From contig NZ_JBHLVH010000018.1 of assembly GCF_042433515.1 (NCBI RefSeq), positions 19,306 to 83,305 of the forward strand: DNA of 64,000 nt. The letters run 5' to 3'. The DNA comes from Kytococcus schroeteri. Lineage in GTDB: Bacteria; Actinomycetota; Actinomycetes; Actinomycetales; Dermatophilaceae. The position numbers and the translations under genes were made by a program. The notes under the pieces were generated by a model. That model saw nothing but the letters and a program-made list of their open reading frames with translations, did not search any database and was not told the origin of the DNA. Shown in pieces: positions 1 through 8,498 of the stretch (positions within the stretch are counted from its first letter, which is position 1; every line of letters starts with the position of its first letter).

Positions 1-1
1 C

Positions 2-28
2 GCAGCCACCCCGGGTCGGGAGGGCTGA
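2..28 (+). CDS. C-terminal end of an upstream gene, possibly pxpA (partial)
   Basis: Eight codons reading AATPGREG run into a TGA whose last base is the A of the pxpB ATG. Such a TGATG junction is typical of translationally coupled genes. In most genomes the gene before pxpB is pxpA (LamB/YcsF family), which would fit, but eight residues cannot identify a protein. Confidence 0.3.
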   Translation, partial: AATPGREG

Positions 29-666
29 TGCGCCTCCTCGACTCCGGCACCCGCGCCCTGCTGCTCGACCTCGACGGGCTCGACGACGCCCGCACCTGGC
101 ACACCGCACTCACCCGCGCCGTCGGGGCCGGGGAGCTCACCGGCGTGGCCGACGTCGTGCCCGCCGCGAGCACCGTGCTCGTGGTGGCCGCCACCCCCGC
201 CGACGTGCCCGGCCTCCGCGCCGGCATCGAGCAGCTGACCGAGCGCGGTGTGGACGCCGCGGCCACGGCCGCCGACGACGCCCCGGTGGTGACCGTCCCC
301 GTGGTCTACGACGGCGAGGACCTCGCCGAGGCCGCCGCCGCGCTGGGCATCGAGCCCGCCGAGCTGGTGCGCCGCCACACCTCCGAGGAGTGGACCGTGG
401 CCTTCGCCGGGTTCGCCCCCGGGTTCGGCTACTGCGTGGGCCGCGAGTTCGCCTGGGACACCCCCCGCCGCTCCGAGCCCCGCACCCGCGTGCCCGCCGG
501 GTCGGTGGCCCTGGCCGGGGAGTTCACCGCCGTCTACCCGCAGGACTCCCCCGGTGGCTGGCAGCTCATCGGCCGCACCGACGCCGTCCTGTTCGACCCC
601 GACGCCACCCCGCCCGCCCCGATGCGGGCCGGCGTCCGCATCCGCTTCGAGGAGGTCACCCGATGA
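28..666 (+). CDS. pxpB: 5-oxoprolinase subunit B (PxpB, KipI/AHS1 family)
   Basis: This 212-residue cytosolic protein matches the PxpB/KipI (allophanate hydrolase subunit 1) family in length and in its central signature FAGFAPGFGYCVG, followed by a TRVPAGSVALAGEFTAVYP stretch and a PGGWQLIGRT block near the C-terminus. PxpB works with PxpA and PxpC in ATP-dependent opening of 5-oxoproline to glutamate, which removes a damage product of glutamate and glutamine. The gene overlaps pxpC by 4 nt (ATGA) and is coupled to an upstream frame by TGATG, so it sits mid-operon. The family also includes urea-amidolyase-type subunits, but the separate B and C genes favour oxoprolinase. Confidence 0.88.
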   Translation: MRLLDSGTRALLLDLDGLDDARTWHTALTRAVGAGELTGVADVVPAASTVLVVAATPADVPGLRAGIEQLTERGVDAAATAADDAPVVTVPVVYDGEDLAEAAAALGIEPAELVRRHTSEEWTVAFAGFAPGFGYCVGREFAWDTPRRSEPRTRVPAGSVALAGEFTAVYPQDSPGGWQLIGRTDAVLFDPDATPPAPMRAGVRIRFEEVTR

Positions 667-1499
667 GCCTGCGCGTCATCACCCCCGGCCCCCTGACCAC
701 CGTGCAGGACCTCGGCCGCCCGGGCCGCTCCGACATCGGCGTGGGCCCCTCGGGCGCGGCCGACCGCGCCGCGGCCGCCCTGGCCAACCGCCTGGTGGGC
801 AACGGCCCCGGCGCGGCGGTGCTGGAGACCACCTTCGGCGGGCTCGAGCTCGAGACCACCACCGACGTCGTGGTGGCCGTCACCGGCGCCCCCTGCCCCG
901 GCGCCCCGATGTCGTCGACCACCCGGCTGCGCGCCGGCCAGCGGCTCACGCTGGGCCCCCCGGCGACGGGGCTGCGCACCTACGTGGCCGTGCGCGGCGG
1001 CATCGACGTGGAGCCGGTGCTCGGCTCGCGGAGCACCGACCTGCTGGCCCGGCTGGGCCCCGACCCGCTGGCCGAGGGCGACGAGCTGCCGGTGGGCGAC
1101 GACCAGGACCCCGAGCTGTACGGCGTGGACTGCGCCCCCGCCCCCACCCCCACCGGCGACGTGGTGCGCCTGCCGCTGGTGCGTGGACCGCGCGACGACT
1201 GGTTCGGCGACGCCGGGTGGGCCGACCTCACCGGCCGCACGTGGACCGCCTCGAGCGACAGCAACCGCGTGGGCCTGCGCCTGGAGGGCGAGCCGCTGCG
1301 ACGGGAGCGCGAGGGCGAGCTGGCCAGCGAGGGCATGACCCGCGGCGCCGTGCAGGTGCCGCCCAGCGGCGAGCCCGTGGTCTTCCTGGCCGACCACCCC
1401 ATCACCGGTGGGTACCCCGTCATCGGGTACGTGTGCGACGAGGCGCTCGACCTGGCCGCGCAGGTGCGCCCCGGGCAGGGCGTGCGCTTCCTCGGCTGA
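663..1499 (+). CDS. pxpC: 5-oxoprolinase subunit C (PxpC, AHS2/biotin-dependent carboxyltransferase-like)
   Basis: The 278-residue product begins MSLRVITPGPLTTVQDLGRP, the characteristic N-terminus of the PxpC (AHS2) family, and carries the GVGPSGAADR motif just after it. Near the C-terminus it has LADHPITGGYPVIG, another family hallmark. Its start overlaps the pxpB stop as ATGA, so the two subunits should be made in equal amounts; PxpB and PxpC are known to act as a complex with PxpA on 5-oxoproline. The gene ends 21 nt before a convergent gene and I see no strong terminator there. The family assignment is firm; the substrate is inferred from the B-C pairing. Confidence 0.88.
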   Translation: MSLRVITPGPLTTVQDLGRPGRSDIGVGPSGAADRAAAALANRLVGNGPGAAVLETTFGGLELETTTDVVVAVTGAPCPGAPMSSTTRLRAGQRLTLGPPATGLRTYVAVRGGIDVEPVLGSRSTDLLARLGPDPLAEGDELPVGDDQDPELYGVDCAPAPTPTGDVVRLPLVRGPRDDWFGDAGWADLTGRTWTASSDSNRVGLRLEGEPLRREREGELASEGMTRGAVQVPPSGEPVVFLADHPITGGYPVIGYVCDEALDLAAQVRPGQGVRFLG

Positions 1500-1520
1500 G
1501 CCCGGGCGCCGTGAGGGGTG

Positions 1521-2126
1521 TCAGCGGGCGTCGGCGCGCAACTGCGCGGACACCTGCTCCACGGCCGGCTCCCAGGCCTGGCCGGTGAGACGGGCGAGCT
1601 GGCGCACCATCATCGCGAAGTAGGCGTGGAGCCGGCCGAAGGCGACCCCGAAGCCCAGCTCCCGCCCCAGCTCGGCCAGGCGCTCCTGGCCGGCCCTCCC
1701 GCCCAGCGCGGCACCCAGCAGGGCCAGCGACTCGGCCTGGTGACCGGCGCGCTCGCGCTCCTGCTCGTCGGTGGAGTCCAGCATCCGGCGGGTCAGCTCA
1801 CCGAAGGTGTCCTGGATGGCACCACCCACCACGAGCTGGTCGGGGGTGGTGCCCAGCGCGCGGCCCAGGGCGACCGGGTCCGGCAGCCAGCCGCGCTGCT
1901 CGTCGGTGAGGGACTCCCCACGGTCCACCAGCTCGCGGGCCACGCGGATCTGCGCGGCGTGCGCGGCCATGGCCGTCAGGAAGAGCACCGCCGGCTGGCC
2001 GAGGCGGTCCCCCAGGGCCAGCACCTGCTCGTGGGAGAGGCTCGGGTCGCCCAGCACGTGCACCACGTCCTGCAGCAGCTCGGCGGTGGTGGCGCGCTCG
2101 GTGGCGTCGGGGGTCTGCTCGGTCAT
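1521..2126 (-). CDS. hypothetical helical protein
   Basis: I do not recognise this 201-residue protein. It has no signal peptide or membrane segment, is rich in Ala, Leu, Arg and Glu, and looks almost entirely helical. A stretch around residues 60-100 (LTDEQRGWLPDPVALGRALG) has the feel of a small helix-turn-helix-like or four-helix module, but no catalytic motif is visible. It starts at an ATG preceded by GGAG about 7 nt upstream. It lies 88 nt downstream of the PucR-type regulator on the same strand and could be cotranscribed with it. It converges on pxpC. Confidence 0.6.
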   Translation of the reverse strand: MTEQTPDATERATTAELLQDVVHVLGDPSLSHEQVLALGDRLGQPAVLFLTAMAAHAAQIRVARELVDRGESLTDEQRGWLPDPVALGRALGTTPDQLVVGGAIQDTFGELTRRMLDSTDEQERERAGHQAESLALLGAALGGRAGQERLAELGRELGFGVAFGRLHAYFAMMVRQLARLTGQAWEPAVEQVSAQLRADAR

Positions 2127-2214
2127 GGGTGGCTCCGATGGGGGGCTGGCGCGGCGTCCGCCGCGGACCGGGCGGCGTGCCCGGCGCGGGCGGGAGGGGC
2201 GGGTCGCGTGGAGC

Positions 2215-4033
2215 CTACGCCCCCTCCTCGAGGGCGGCGCGCGCCTCGGTGAGCCGCAGCAGGACGTGCAGCTCCAGCGCCCGGCCGGGGCGCCGCCAGT
2301 CCGCGCCGATCAGCCCGTCCACGACCGCCAGGCGCTGGTAGACGGTGTTCACGTGCACCCCCAGGGCCGATGCGGTGGCCCCCGGGCTGCCGCCGCAGTC
2401 CAGGAAGGCCGCCATGGTGCCCAGCAGCGGCACCCCGCGGCGCGCCTCGTGGGCCCGGACCTCGCCGAGCTGCCGCTCGAAGGCCTCCCGCAGGCGGCCA
2501 CGCCCGGCGTCGCCGAGCAGCAGCCGGTGCAGCCCCACGTCCTGCGGCCCCACCACCGCCCGGGTCTCGCCGAGGGCGCGCAGCGCCTTCATGGTCTCCA
2601 CCGCCTCGGTGTAGGCCGCCCGCAGCCCGTCCACCGGCACCACCGGGGCGCTCACCGACGCCAGCAGGTCGGCCGGGCGCAGCACGTCGGCCACCGCCTC
2701 GGGGCCCGCGGGCACCACGAGCACCGCGTCCTGCCGGTGCCCCAGCACGGCCGTACCCCGCGGCAGCCGGCGCAGCCACTCCGGCGGGTCCTCGGCCGCC
2801 GCGCCCTGCCCGTCCACGATGACGACCACGTGGCGCCGCCGCGGGTCGAGCCCCGCCAGCCGGAGCTCGGCCGGGTCCACCTCCTCGTCCTCCCGCGTGG
2901 TGAGCAGCTCCAGCAGGTGCAGGGTGCGGGCACGCCCCGCAGCCTGGGCCGTGGCCTGCTGGGCCATCAGCGTGAGCGCCACCGTGGGGGCGGCGCGTTC
3001 CAGGGCCACCCGGGCGGACTCCTCCGAGAGTGGGGTGGCCGGGACCAGCCAGCCCAGCAGGCGCCCGGCGGCCTCCACCGCGTGGGCGTCGGCGGGCGGG
3101 CCACCGGGGGACCCGGCCGGCAGGAGCTCCACCGCCGTGCCCACCGCGGTGCCCACCTCCGTGAGCAGCTCGTCCACGCCCCCGCCACGCAGCACCACCT
3201 CGCGCAGCTGCTCGTCCCAGGAGAGGCTGCGCGCCAGCCGTTCCGAGCGCTGGTCGAGCTCGTCGCGAGCCTCGGCCAGGCGGGCCATGCGGTCGGCATT
3301 GTCCAGCGCGATGCCGGCGTGGAGCGCCAGCGCGCACAGCAGCGTCACCTCGTCCTCCGGGAAGTCCCGGTGGCTGCGCACCCCGGCGAACAGGGCCCCG
3401 ACCGCCCGGCCCCGCACCAGCAGCGGCGCNNNNNNNNNNNNNNNNNNNNNNNNNNNNNNNNNNNNNNNNNNNNNNNNNNNNNNNNNNNNNNNNNNNNNCG
3501 TGCTGGTAGTCGGCGCTCCACCGCGGCCGGGCGTGGCGGATCACCCACCCGGCCACCCCGTGCCCCAGGGAGAGCTCCACACCCACCAGCTCGGGGGTGA
3601 TGTTGCCGTCGCTCACCTCGATGCGGAGCACCTCCCGGTCACCCTCCCCGTGGAGCAGGGCCAGGTAGGCCAGGTCCACCCGGAGCAGCTGCCGGGCGTG
3701 CGCCACCACCTGCGGCAGCAGGTCCTGCGGCGAGCGCATGCTCGAGAGCCGGCCCGCGATGTCGCTCAGCGCACCGAGCTCACCGGCCCGCCGGGCCCGC
3801 TGCTGCAGGCGGGCGCTGACCTCCAGCGCCTGCACGGTCTGCGCGGCCCCCTGCGGCCCCAGACCGCGCCCGTGGGCCATGAGCTCGGCCACCGAGGCGT
3901 CGCGCAGGAGCAGGGACAGCCAGCCCTCGCCGCCGGGCACGGCCTCGTCGGCCGCCCCCTCGTCCCGGTGCGGATCCGGACTCACCGGCGGGGTGGAGGG
4001 ATCCTCCACCGACTCGGTCTCACGACGTTGCAT
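2215..4033 (-). CDS. GAF/PucR-type transcriptional regulator (interrupted by an assembly gap)
   Basis: The N-terminal part (about 180 residues) has a helical lead-in and the start of a GAF domain (LLRVDLAYLALLHGEGD, then HGVAGWVIRHARPRW). The C-terminal 400 residues hold the rest of a GAF-like domain, a CdaR/PucR-type middle region and a PucR helix-turn-helix at the end (ASALGVHVNTVYQRLAVV). Both halves belong to one protein of roughly 600 residues, but 69 Ns lie between them and the frames before and after differ, so the true gap length is not 69. The ATG at 4033 is chosen because a palindrome lies just upstream. PucR regulators usually control divergent catabolic genes; here the MFS/FAD-oxidase pair is the obvious target. 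The ligand is unknown. Confidence 0.75.
3430..3498. other. assembly gap (69 Ns)
   Basis: A run of 69 unknown bases. The coding frame of the PucR-type gene is shifted by one between its two sides, so the gap size is an estimate rather than a measured length. Confidence 0.98.
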
Positions 4034-4041
4034 CTCACCAT

Positions 4042-4057
4042 TGTGCGCCGGCGCACA
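4042..4057. promoter_or_regulatory. perfect 16-bp palindrome, candidate operator
   Basis: TGTGCGCCGGCGCACA reads identically on both strands. It lies 8 bp before the regulator ATG at 4033 and 55 bp before the transporter ATG at 4113. This is the position expected for an operator through which the PucR-type protein controls itself and the divergent operon. Confidence 0.5.
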
Positions 4058-4112
4058 CACTCCTAGCGTTCAGGCCACCCCAGCCCGCCCCGCGCACACA
4101 CCGGGAGCCCCC

Positions 4113-5519
4113 ATGAACCCCTCGGACGCACCGCCGGTCCCCTCCGCCCTGGAACGGCGCACCCTGCGCAAGGTCACCCTGCGCCTCATCCCGTTCCTCA
4201 TCGCGCTGTACTTCGTCAACTACCTCGACCGCACCAACATCGGCTTCGCCGGCCCCAACGGCATGAACGCCGAGCTGGGCCTGACCGCCACCATGTTCGG
4301 CCTGGCCTCCGGCATCTTCTTCGCCGGCTACCTGCTGCTCGAGGTGCCCAGCAACCTGGCGCTCCACCGCTTCGGCGCGCGCCGCTGGCTGGCCCGCATC
4401 ATCGTGTCCTGGGGCGTCCTGGCCAGCCTCATGGCCTTCGTCCCCGGCGCCGGCTGGCTCTACGTCCTGCGCTTCCTGCTGGGTGTGGCCGAGGCCGGCT
4501 TCTTCCCCGGCATCATCCTGTACCTGACCTACTGGTTCCCGGCCCGCGAGCGCGCCCGCGCCACGGCGCTCTTCCTGCTGGCCATCCCCCTGTCCACCGT
4601 GGTGGGCACGCCCCTGTCGGCCTTCCTGGTCAGCACGGGCGACGGCATCGCCGGCCTCTCCGGGTGGCGTTTCATGTACCTCATGGAGGGCGTGCCGGCC
4701 GTGCTGCTCGGCGTCGTGTGCTGGTTCCTGCTCACCGACCGCCCCGAGCAGGCGCAGTGGCTGGAGCCCGAGGAGCGCGACTGGCTGGCCGCCGAGATGG
4801 CCCGCGAGCAGGCCACCACGGGCGAGCGCTTCCACTACCCGCTGCGCCGCACCCTGCTCGACGGCCGCGTCTGGGCCCTGGCCTTCGTCTACTTCGGCAC
4901 CACCTACGGCCTGTACGCCATGAACTTCTTCCTGCCCACCATCATCGCCGGGTTCCAGCAGACCTTCGGGGTGAAGTACTCGGTCATGCAGATCGGGCTC
5001 ATCACGGCCATCCCGTTCGCCTTCGCCGCCGTGGCGATGGTGCTCTGGGCCCGCCACGCCGACCGCACCGGCGAGCGCGTGTGGCACCTCGTGCTGCCGC
5101 TGCTGGTGGGTGGCGTGGTGATCCCCGCCGCGCTGTACCTGAACTCGCCGTTCACCGCGATGGCGGCCGTGACCGTGGTGTGCATGTGCATCTGCGCCGC
5201 GCTGCCCAACTTCTGGCCCCTGCCCACGCACTTCCTCTCCGGCGCGGCGGCCGCCGGCGGCATCGCCCTCATCAACTCCGTGGGCAACGCCAGCGGCTTC
5301 GCCGCCCCGTACGTCACCGGGTGGTTGGCCGACCTGACCGGCACCCAGAACGCGAGCATGTGGGTGGTGGGCGGCGTCATGCTGGCCGCCGCGGCCACCG
5401 TGCTGGCGCTCAAGGCGTCGCCGGCCCCCGACGCGGGGCAGGCCGCCGGTCACCACCAGACCGCCCCCACCACGCCCGAGACCGTCCTCGACACCCCCAC
5501 CCCGGAGGCCGCCCGATGA
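4113..5519 (+). CDS. MFS transporter, anion:cation symporter (ACS) family
   Basis: This 468-residue inner-membrane protein has about 12 hydrophobic segments. After a short cytoplasmic lead it begins with LRLIPFLIALYFVNYLDRTN, the TM1 signature of the ACS branch (phthalate, galactonate and hydroxyphenylacetate permeases). The loop-2 region with FAGYLLLEVPSNLALHRFG is also ACS-like. It probably imports an organic acid anion by proton symport. It is coupled by an ATGA overlap to a GlcD-type FAD oxidase, so the substrate is likely a 2-hydroxy acid such as glycolate or lactate; that is inference from context. The ATG at 4113 is preferred over upstream in-frame starts because those would run through the divergent promoter. 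Confidence 0.85.
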   Translation: MNPSDAPPVPSALERRTLRKVTLRLIPFLIALYFVNYLDRTNIGFAGPNGMNAELGLTATMFGLASGIFFAGYLLLEVPSNLALHRFGARRWLARIIVSWGVLASLMAFVPGAGWLYVLRFLLGVAEAGFFPGIILYLTYWFPARERARATALFLLAIPLSTVVGTPLSAFLVSTGDGIAGLSGWRFMYLMEGVPAVLLGVVCWFLLTDRPEQAQWLEPEERDWLAAEMAREQATTGERFHYPLRRTLLDGRVWALAFVYFGTTYGLYAMNFFLPTIIAGFQQTFGVKYSVMQIGLITAIPFAFAAVAMVLWARHADRTGERVWHLVLPLLVGGVVIPAALYLNSPFTAMAAVTVVCMCICAALPNFWPLPTHFLSGAAAAGGIALINSVGNASGFAAPYVTGWLADLTGTQNASMWVVGGVMLAAAATVLALKASPAPDAGQAAGHHQTAPTTPETVLDTPTPEAAR

Positions 5520-6973
5520 CCGACCCGACCACCGCCACCCAGCCCGCCCCCGACATCGCCGCGCTGGCCGCCCTGCTGCAGTCCGAGCTGGCCCCGGTCC
5601 TCTCGGACGGCGCGCTCGCCCTCGACGCCGACGTGGTGGCCGCCCACTCGGCCGACACCGCCCTGTTCTGCCCCGCCGAGGGCGCCGTGGCGCTGGTGCG
5701 CGCCCGCTCCACCGAGGACGTCCAGGCCACCCTGCGCTTCGCCCACGCCCACCACGTGCCGGTGGTGCCGCAGGGCGCGCGCACCGGCATCAGCGGCGGG
5801 GCCAACGCGGTGCCCGGCTGCATCCTGCTCAACCTGGCCGGCATGGACCGCATCCTGGAGGTGGACGCCGCCGAGCAGACCGCCACCGTGCAGCCCGGCG
5901 TCATCAACCAGGCCCTCAAGGACCACCTCCGCGAGCACGGCCTGGCCTACCCGCCGGACCCCGGCTCGGTGGCCATCAGCAGCATCGGCGGCAACGTGGC
6001 CACCAACGCCGGCGGGCTGTGCTGCGTCAAGTACGGCGTCACCCGCGACTACGTGCGCCAGCTCAAGGTGGTGCTGGCCGACGGGTCCCTGGCCACCCTG
6101 GGACCGCGCACCGCCAAGGGCGTGGCCGGCCTGGACCTGCGCGGGCTGTTCATCGGCTCCGAGGGGACGCTCGGCGTGGTGGTGGAGGTGACCCTGCGCC
6201 TCGTGCCGCAGCTGGCGCCGCCGCTCACGGCGGTGGCCACCTTCCCCTCCGAGGCCGTGGCCGCCGGCGTGGTGGCCGAGTTCATGGCCACCGGCGCACG
6301 GCCCAGCATGGTGGAGATGCTCGACGGCGCCACCCTGGGCATGCTCAACGACTACGGCGACTTCGGCCTGGACGCCGGGGCCGGCGCGATGCTGCTGGTG
6401 CAGTCCGACGGGTCGGGCGACCCCGCATCGGCCCAGCGGGAGGTGGAGGAGTTCGCCCGGATCGCCGAGGAGGCCGGCGCGCTGGACGTGGGCTTCACCG
6501 ACGACCCGGCCGACAGCGAGGCCATGGTGGCCACGCGCCGCCTGGCCCAGCCGGCCTACGAGAAGTACGCGATGGCGCACGGCGGCGGGCAGCTGCTGGA
6601 CGACATCTGCCTGCCGCGGGCGCGGATGGCCGAGTTCTTCGAGCGGCTGGCCGAGGTGCGGGCGGAGTCCGGCGCGACCGTGGCCGTGGTGGCCCACGCG
6701 GGCGACGGCAACCTGCACCCGGCCGTCTTCTTCGATGCCGGCGACCCCGCCGAGGTGGCCCGGGCGGAGCGGGCGTTCGAGCAGCTCATGGAGCTGGGGC
6801 TGGCGCTCGGCGGCACCATCACCGGCGAGCACGGGGTGGGCTACCTCAAGCGTGAGTGGCTGGCCCGCGAGCTGGACCCGGCCACGCAGGCCATGCACCG
6901 CGCGGTCAAGCAGGCGCTGGACCCGCGCGGCATCCTCAACCCGGGCAAGATGCTGGCGGCGCTGGACGGCTGA
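5516..6973 (+). CDS. FAD-linked oxidoreductase, glycolate oxidase GlcD / D-lactate dehydrogenase type
   Basis: The 485-residue protein has an N-terminal FAD_binding_4 (PCMH) domain with VVPQGARTGISGGANA and SISSIGGNVATNAGG-like glycine-rich segments, then an FAD-oxidase C-terminal domain ending in the histidine motifs VAHAGDGNLHP and GTITGEHGVGYLKR. This layout is typical of GlcD, D-lactate dehydrogenase (cytochrome) and D-2-hydroxyglutarate dehydrogenase. It would oxidise a 2-hydroxy acid to the 2-oxo acid, passing electrons to the respiratory chain. Overlap with the transporter gene suggests uptake and oxidation of the same compound under the divergent PucR-type regulator. No GlcE or GlcF partner follows, so a single-subunit enzyme is more likely than a glycolate oxidase complex. 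Confidence 0.85.
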   Translation: MTDPTTATQPAPDIAALAALLQSELAPVLSDGALALDADVVAAHSADTALFCPAEGAVALVRARSTEDVQATLRFAHAHHVPVVPQGARTGISGGANAVPGCILLNLAGMDRILEVDAAEQTATVQPGVINQALKDHLREHGLAYPPDPGSVAISSIGGNVATNAGGLCCVKYGVTRDYVRQLKVVLADGSLATLGPRTAKGVAGLDLRGLFIGSEGTLGVVVEVTLRLVPQLAPPLTAVATFPSEAVAAGVVAEFMATGARPSMVEMLDGATLGMLNDYGDFGLDAGAGAMLLVQSDGSGDPASAQREVEEFARIAEEAGALDVGFTDDPADSEAMVATRRLAQPAYEKYAMAHGGGQLLDDICLPRARMAEFFERLAEVRAESGATVAVVAHAGDGNLHPAVFFDAGDPAEVARAERAFEQLMELGLALGGTITGEHGVGYLKREWLARELDPATQAMHRAVKQALDPRGILNPGKMLAALDG

Positions 6974-7039
6974 GCCGCGCGCCGGGGCGCGGGGGCGCGG
7001 GGGCGCACCCGCTCTCGACGCGCCGGCGCGCCCCTCGCC

Positions 7040-7099
7040 GCACGCGAATGGTGCTGGCCGCACGGGAAGTTCCCCGTGCGGCCAGCACCTTCCCCGTGC
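7040..7099. repeat. 60-nt palindromic repeat, copy 1
   Basis: Two 27-nt arms (7040-7066 and 7073-7099) pair at 24 of 27 positions around a 6-nt loop AAGTTC; the inner 17 bp are perfect. The same 60-nt architecture recurs at 8364 and 32402. The unit contains alternating copies of GCACGGGAA and its complement. It lies downstream of the FAD-oxidase gene and could also act as its terminator. Confidence 0.85.
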
Positions 7100-7237
7100 C
7101 GCGTGAGCTTTCCCGTGTCCCGCGCCCACCCGGCCCCTGTGGACGAGCGCGGTGCCGGCAGCCCGCCCCTCCCACCATCCCCAGGCCCTGTCCGACCACC
7201 CCGCGGGCACGGGTCCGCAGCCGGCACCCTGCCCGCC

Positions 7238-8290
7238 ATGACCTCACCCACCGGTGCGCCATCGCACGCCGCTTCCCTCCCGGGCCTGGACACCGTGCTG
7301 GCCCGGCACGGCGGCACTGCAACGACATCGGACCTGGCGATGCTGGGAGCCACCCCGGCCCAGGTGCGTCGCCTGGTGGCCCGGCGCACCCTCGTGCGAG
7401 TGGGGCGGGGTGCGTACGTCGAGGGGGCGCTCCTCCACGGCGCGCGACCACACCGGGCCCATGCCCTGCGGGCCCTCGCCGTCGGCCGCACCTGGCCCGA
7501 GGGCACGGCGGTGAGCCACGACTCGGCTGCTCTCCTGCTGCAGCTGCCTGTCCTCGGCCGGGTGGGACTGGTCCACGGCACCCGCACCCGGCACGGGGTC
7601 TCGCGGGCACGGTCCGGCGCCGTCCTCCACGGCGGGCGCCTGCACCGTCCCCCGGAGGAGATCAGCGGGTGCCCGGTGGCGACGGCCGCGGAGGCCGCCG
7701 TCGGGGTGGCTTCCCTGCACGGCTGCGATGCCGCGGTGGCCGTCCTCGACGCGGCGCTCCACCGGCGGCTCCAGCACGAGCGCATGGTCGCCGGGGAGAT
7801 CCCCTGGGACCCCTCCCGGCTGTGGGAGGGCGAGTGGCTGTGGGGGCGCGGGCGGCCACCCGGCACCACGTCGATGGAGGAGGTGCACGCGGTGCTGGCC
7901 TCCCGCCGGGGCCATCGCGTGGCGCCCCTCCTGCGCACCGCCGCGGGGTTGGTGGACCCGGCGTGCGAGTCAGTCGGCGAGACCCGCGCCCGGTTGCTGC
8001 TGTGGCGACTCGGCTACCGGGTGCGATCCCAGGTGGAGCTGCGCGATGCGGTGGGACGGCTCGTGGCGCGCGTGGACTTCGCCCTCGAGGACGAGGCCGT
8101 GGCCATCGAGTTCGACGGGATGGAGAAGTACGAGCGCTACGGCCGCACGCCGGCGGAGGACAAACGTCGCGACCTGGCGATCCGCGACCTGGGGTTCGAG
8201 CCGGTGCACGTCGGCTGGGACCATCTGGGGCACCCCGAGGCCGTGCGGCGACTGGTCGAGGACGCCCGCCGGACGGTGCGGGCACGGTGA
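7238..8290 (+). CDS. AbiEi-like N-terminal domain fused to a DUF559/Vsr-like nuclease fold
   Basis: The 350-residue protein opens with a winged-helix region (LDTVLARHGGTATTSDLAML, then RRLVARRTLVRVGRGAYV) like AbiEi-type antitoxin or transcriptional regulators. Its C-terminal 90 residues resemble the DUF559/Vsr restriction-endonuclease-like fold: VDFALEDEAVAIEFDG gives an acidic pair, followed by KRRDLAIRDLGFEPVHVGWD. Such fused proteins are common in actinobacteria and their role is not established; toxin-antitoxin or DNA-repair links are suggested by the domains. No partner toxin is adjacent. The gene is bracketed by repeat copies 1 and 2, which hints at mobility. The ATG at 7238 is chosen because the longer frame would begin inside the palindrome. 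Confidence 0.75.
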   Translation: MTSPTGAPSHAASLPGLDTVLARHGGTATTSDLAMLGATPAQVRRLVARRTLVRVGRGAYVEGALLHGARPHRAHALRALAVGRTWPEGTAVSHDSAALLLQLPVLGRVGLVHGTRTRHGVSRARSGAVLHGGRLHRPPEEISGCPVATAAEAAVGVASLHGCDAAVAVLDAALHRRLQHERMVAGEIPWDPSRLWEGEWLWGRGRPPGTTSMEEVHAVLASRRGHRVAPLLRTAAGLVDPACESVGETRARLLLWRLGYRVRSQVELRDAVGRLVARVDFALEDEAVAIEFDGMEKYERYGRTPAEDKRRDLAIRDLGFEPVHVGWDHLGHPEAVRRLVEDARRTVRAR

Positions 8291-8363
8291 GTGGGGCCGG
8301 AGGGGTGGTGCCGCACGGGACAGCGTGACCGGACGGGCCGTGCCGCACGGGAAACCCCACCGG

Positions 8364-8423
8364 GCACGGAAAAGGTGCTGGCCGCACGGGAAGTTCCCCG
8401 TGTGGCCAGCACCTTTCCCGTGC
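8364..8423. repeat. 60-nt palindromic repeat, copy 2
   Basis: Arms 8364-8390 and 8397-8423 pair at 25 of 27 positions around the same AAGTTC loop as copy 1. The central 46 nt are nearly identical to copy 1. It lies 74 nt after the stop of the AbiEi-like/nuclease gene and before the convergent helicase end. Confidence 0.88.
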
Positions 8424-8498
8424 GGTGCGAGGTTTCGCGTGTCAGGCGGTCACGCGGTCACGCCGAGGCACTGGTGTCTCGCGCACGACGTGACGAGG

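Noticed and set aside
534..1397. Long minus-strand open frame opposite pxpC, and many similar long frames opposite or in other phases of the GC-rich genes
   Set aside because: High GC content leaves few stop codons; these frames are low-complexity Arg/Pro/Gly/His-rich and lack family motifs and ribosome sites.
7040..8423. Insertion-sequence ends for the palindromic repeats
   Set aside because: No transposase and no target-site duplication are visible; each unit is a self-contained hairpin.
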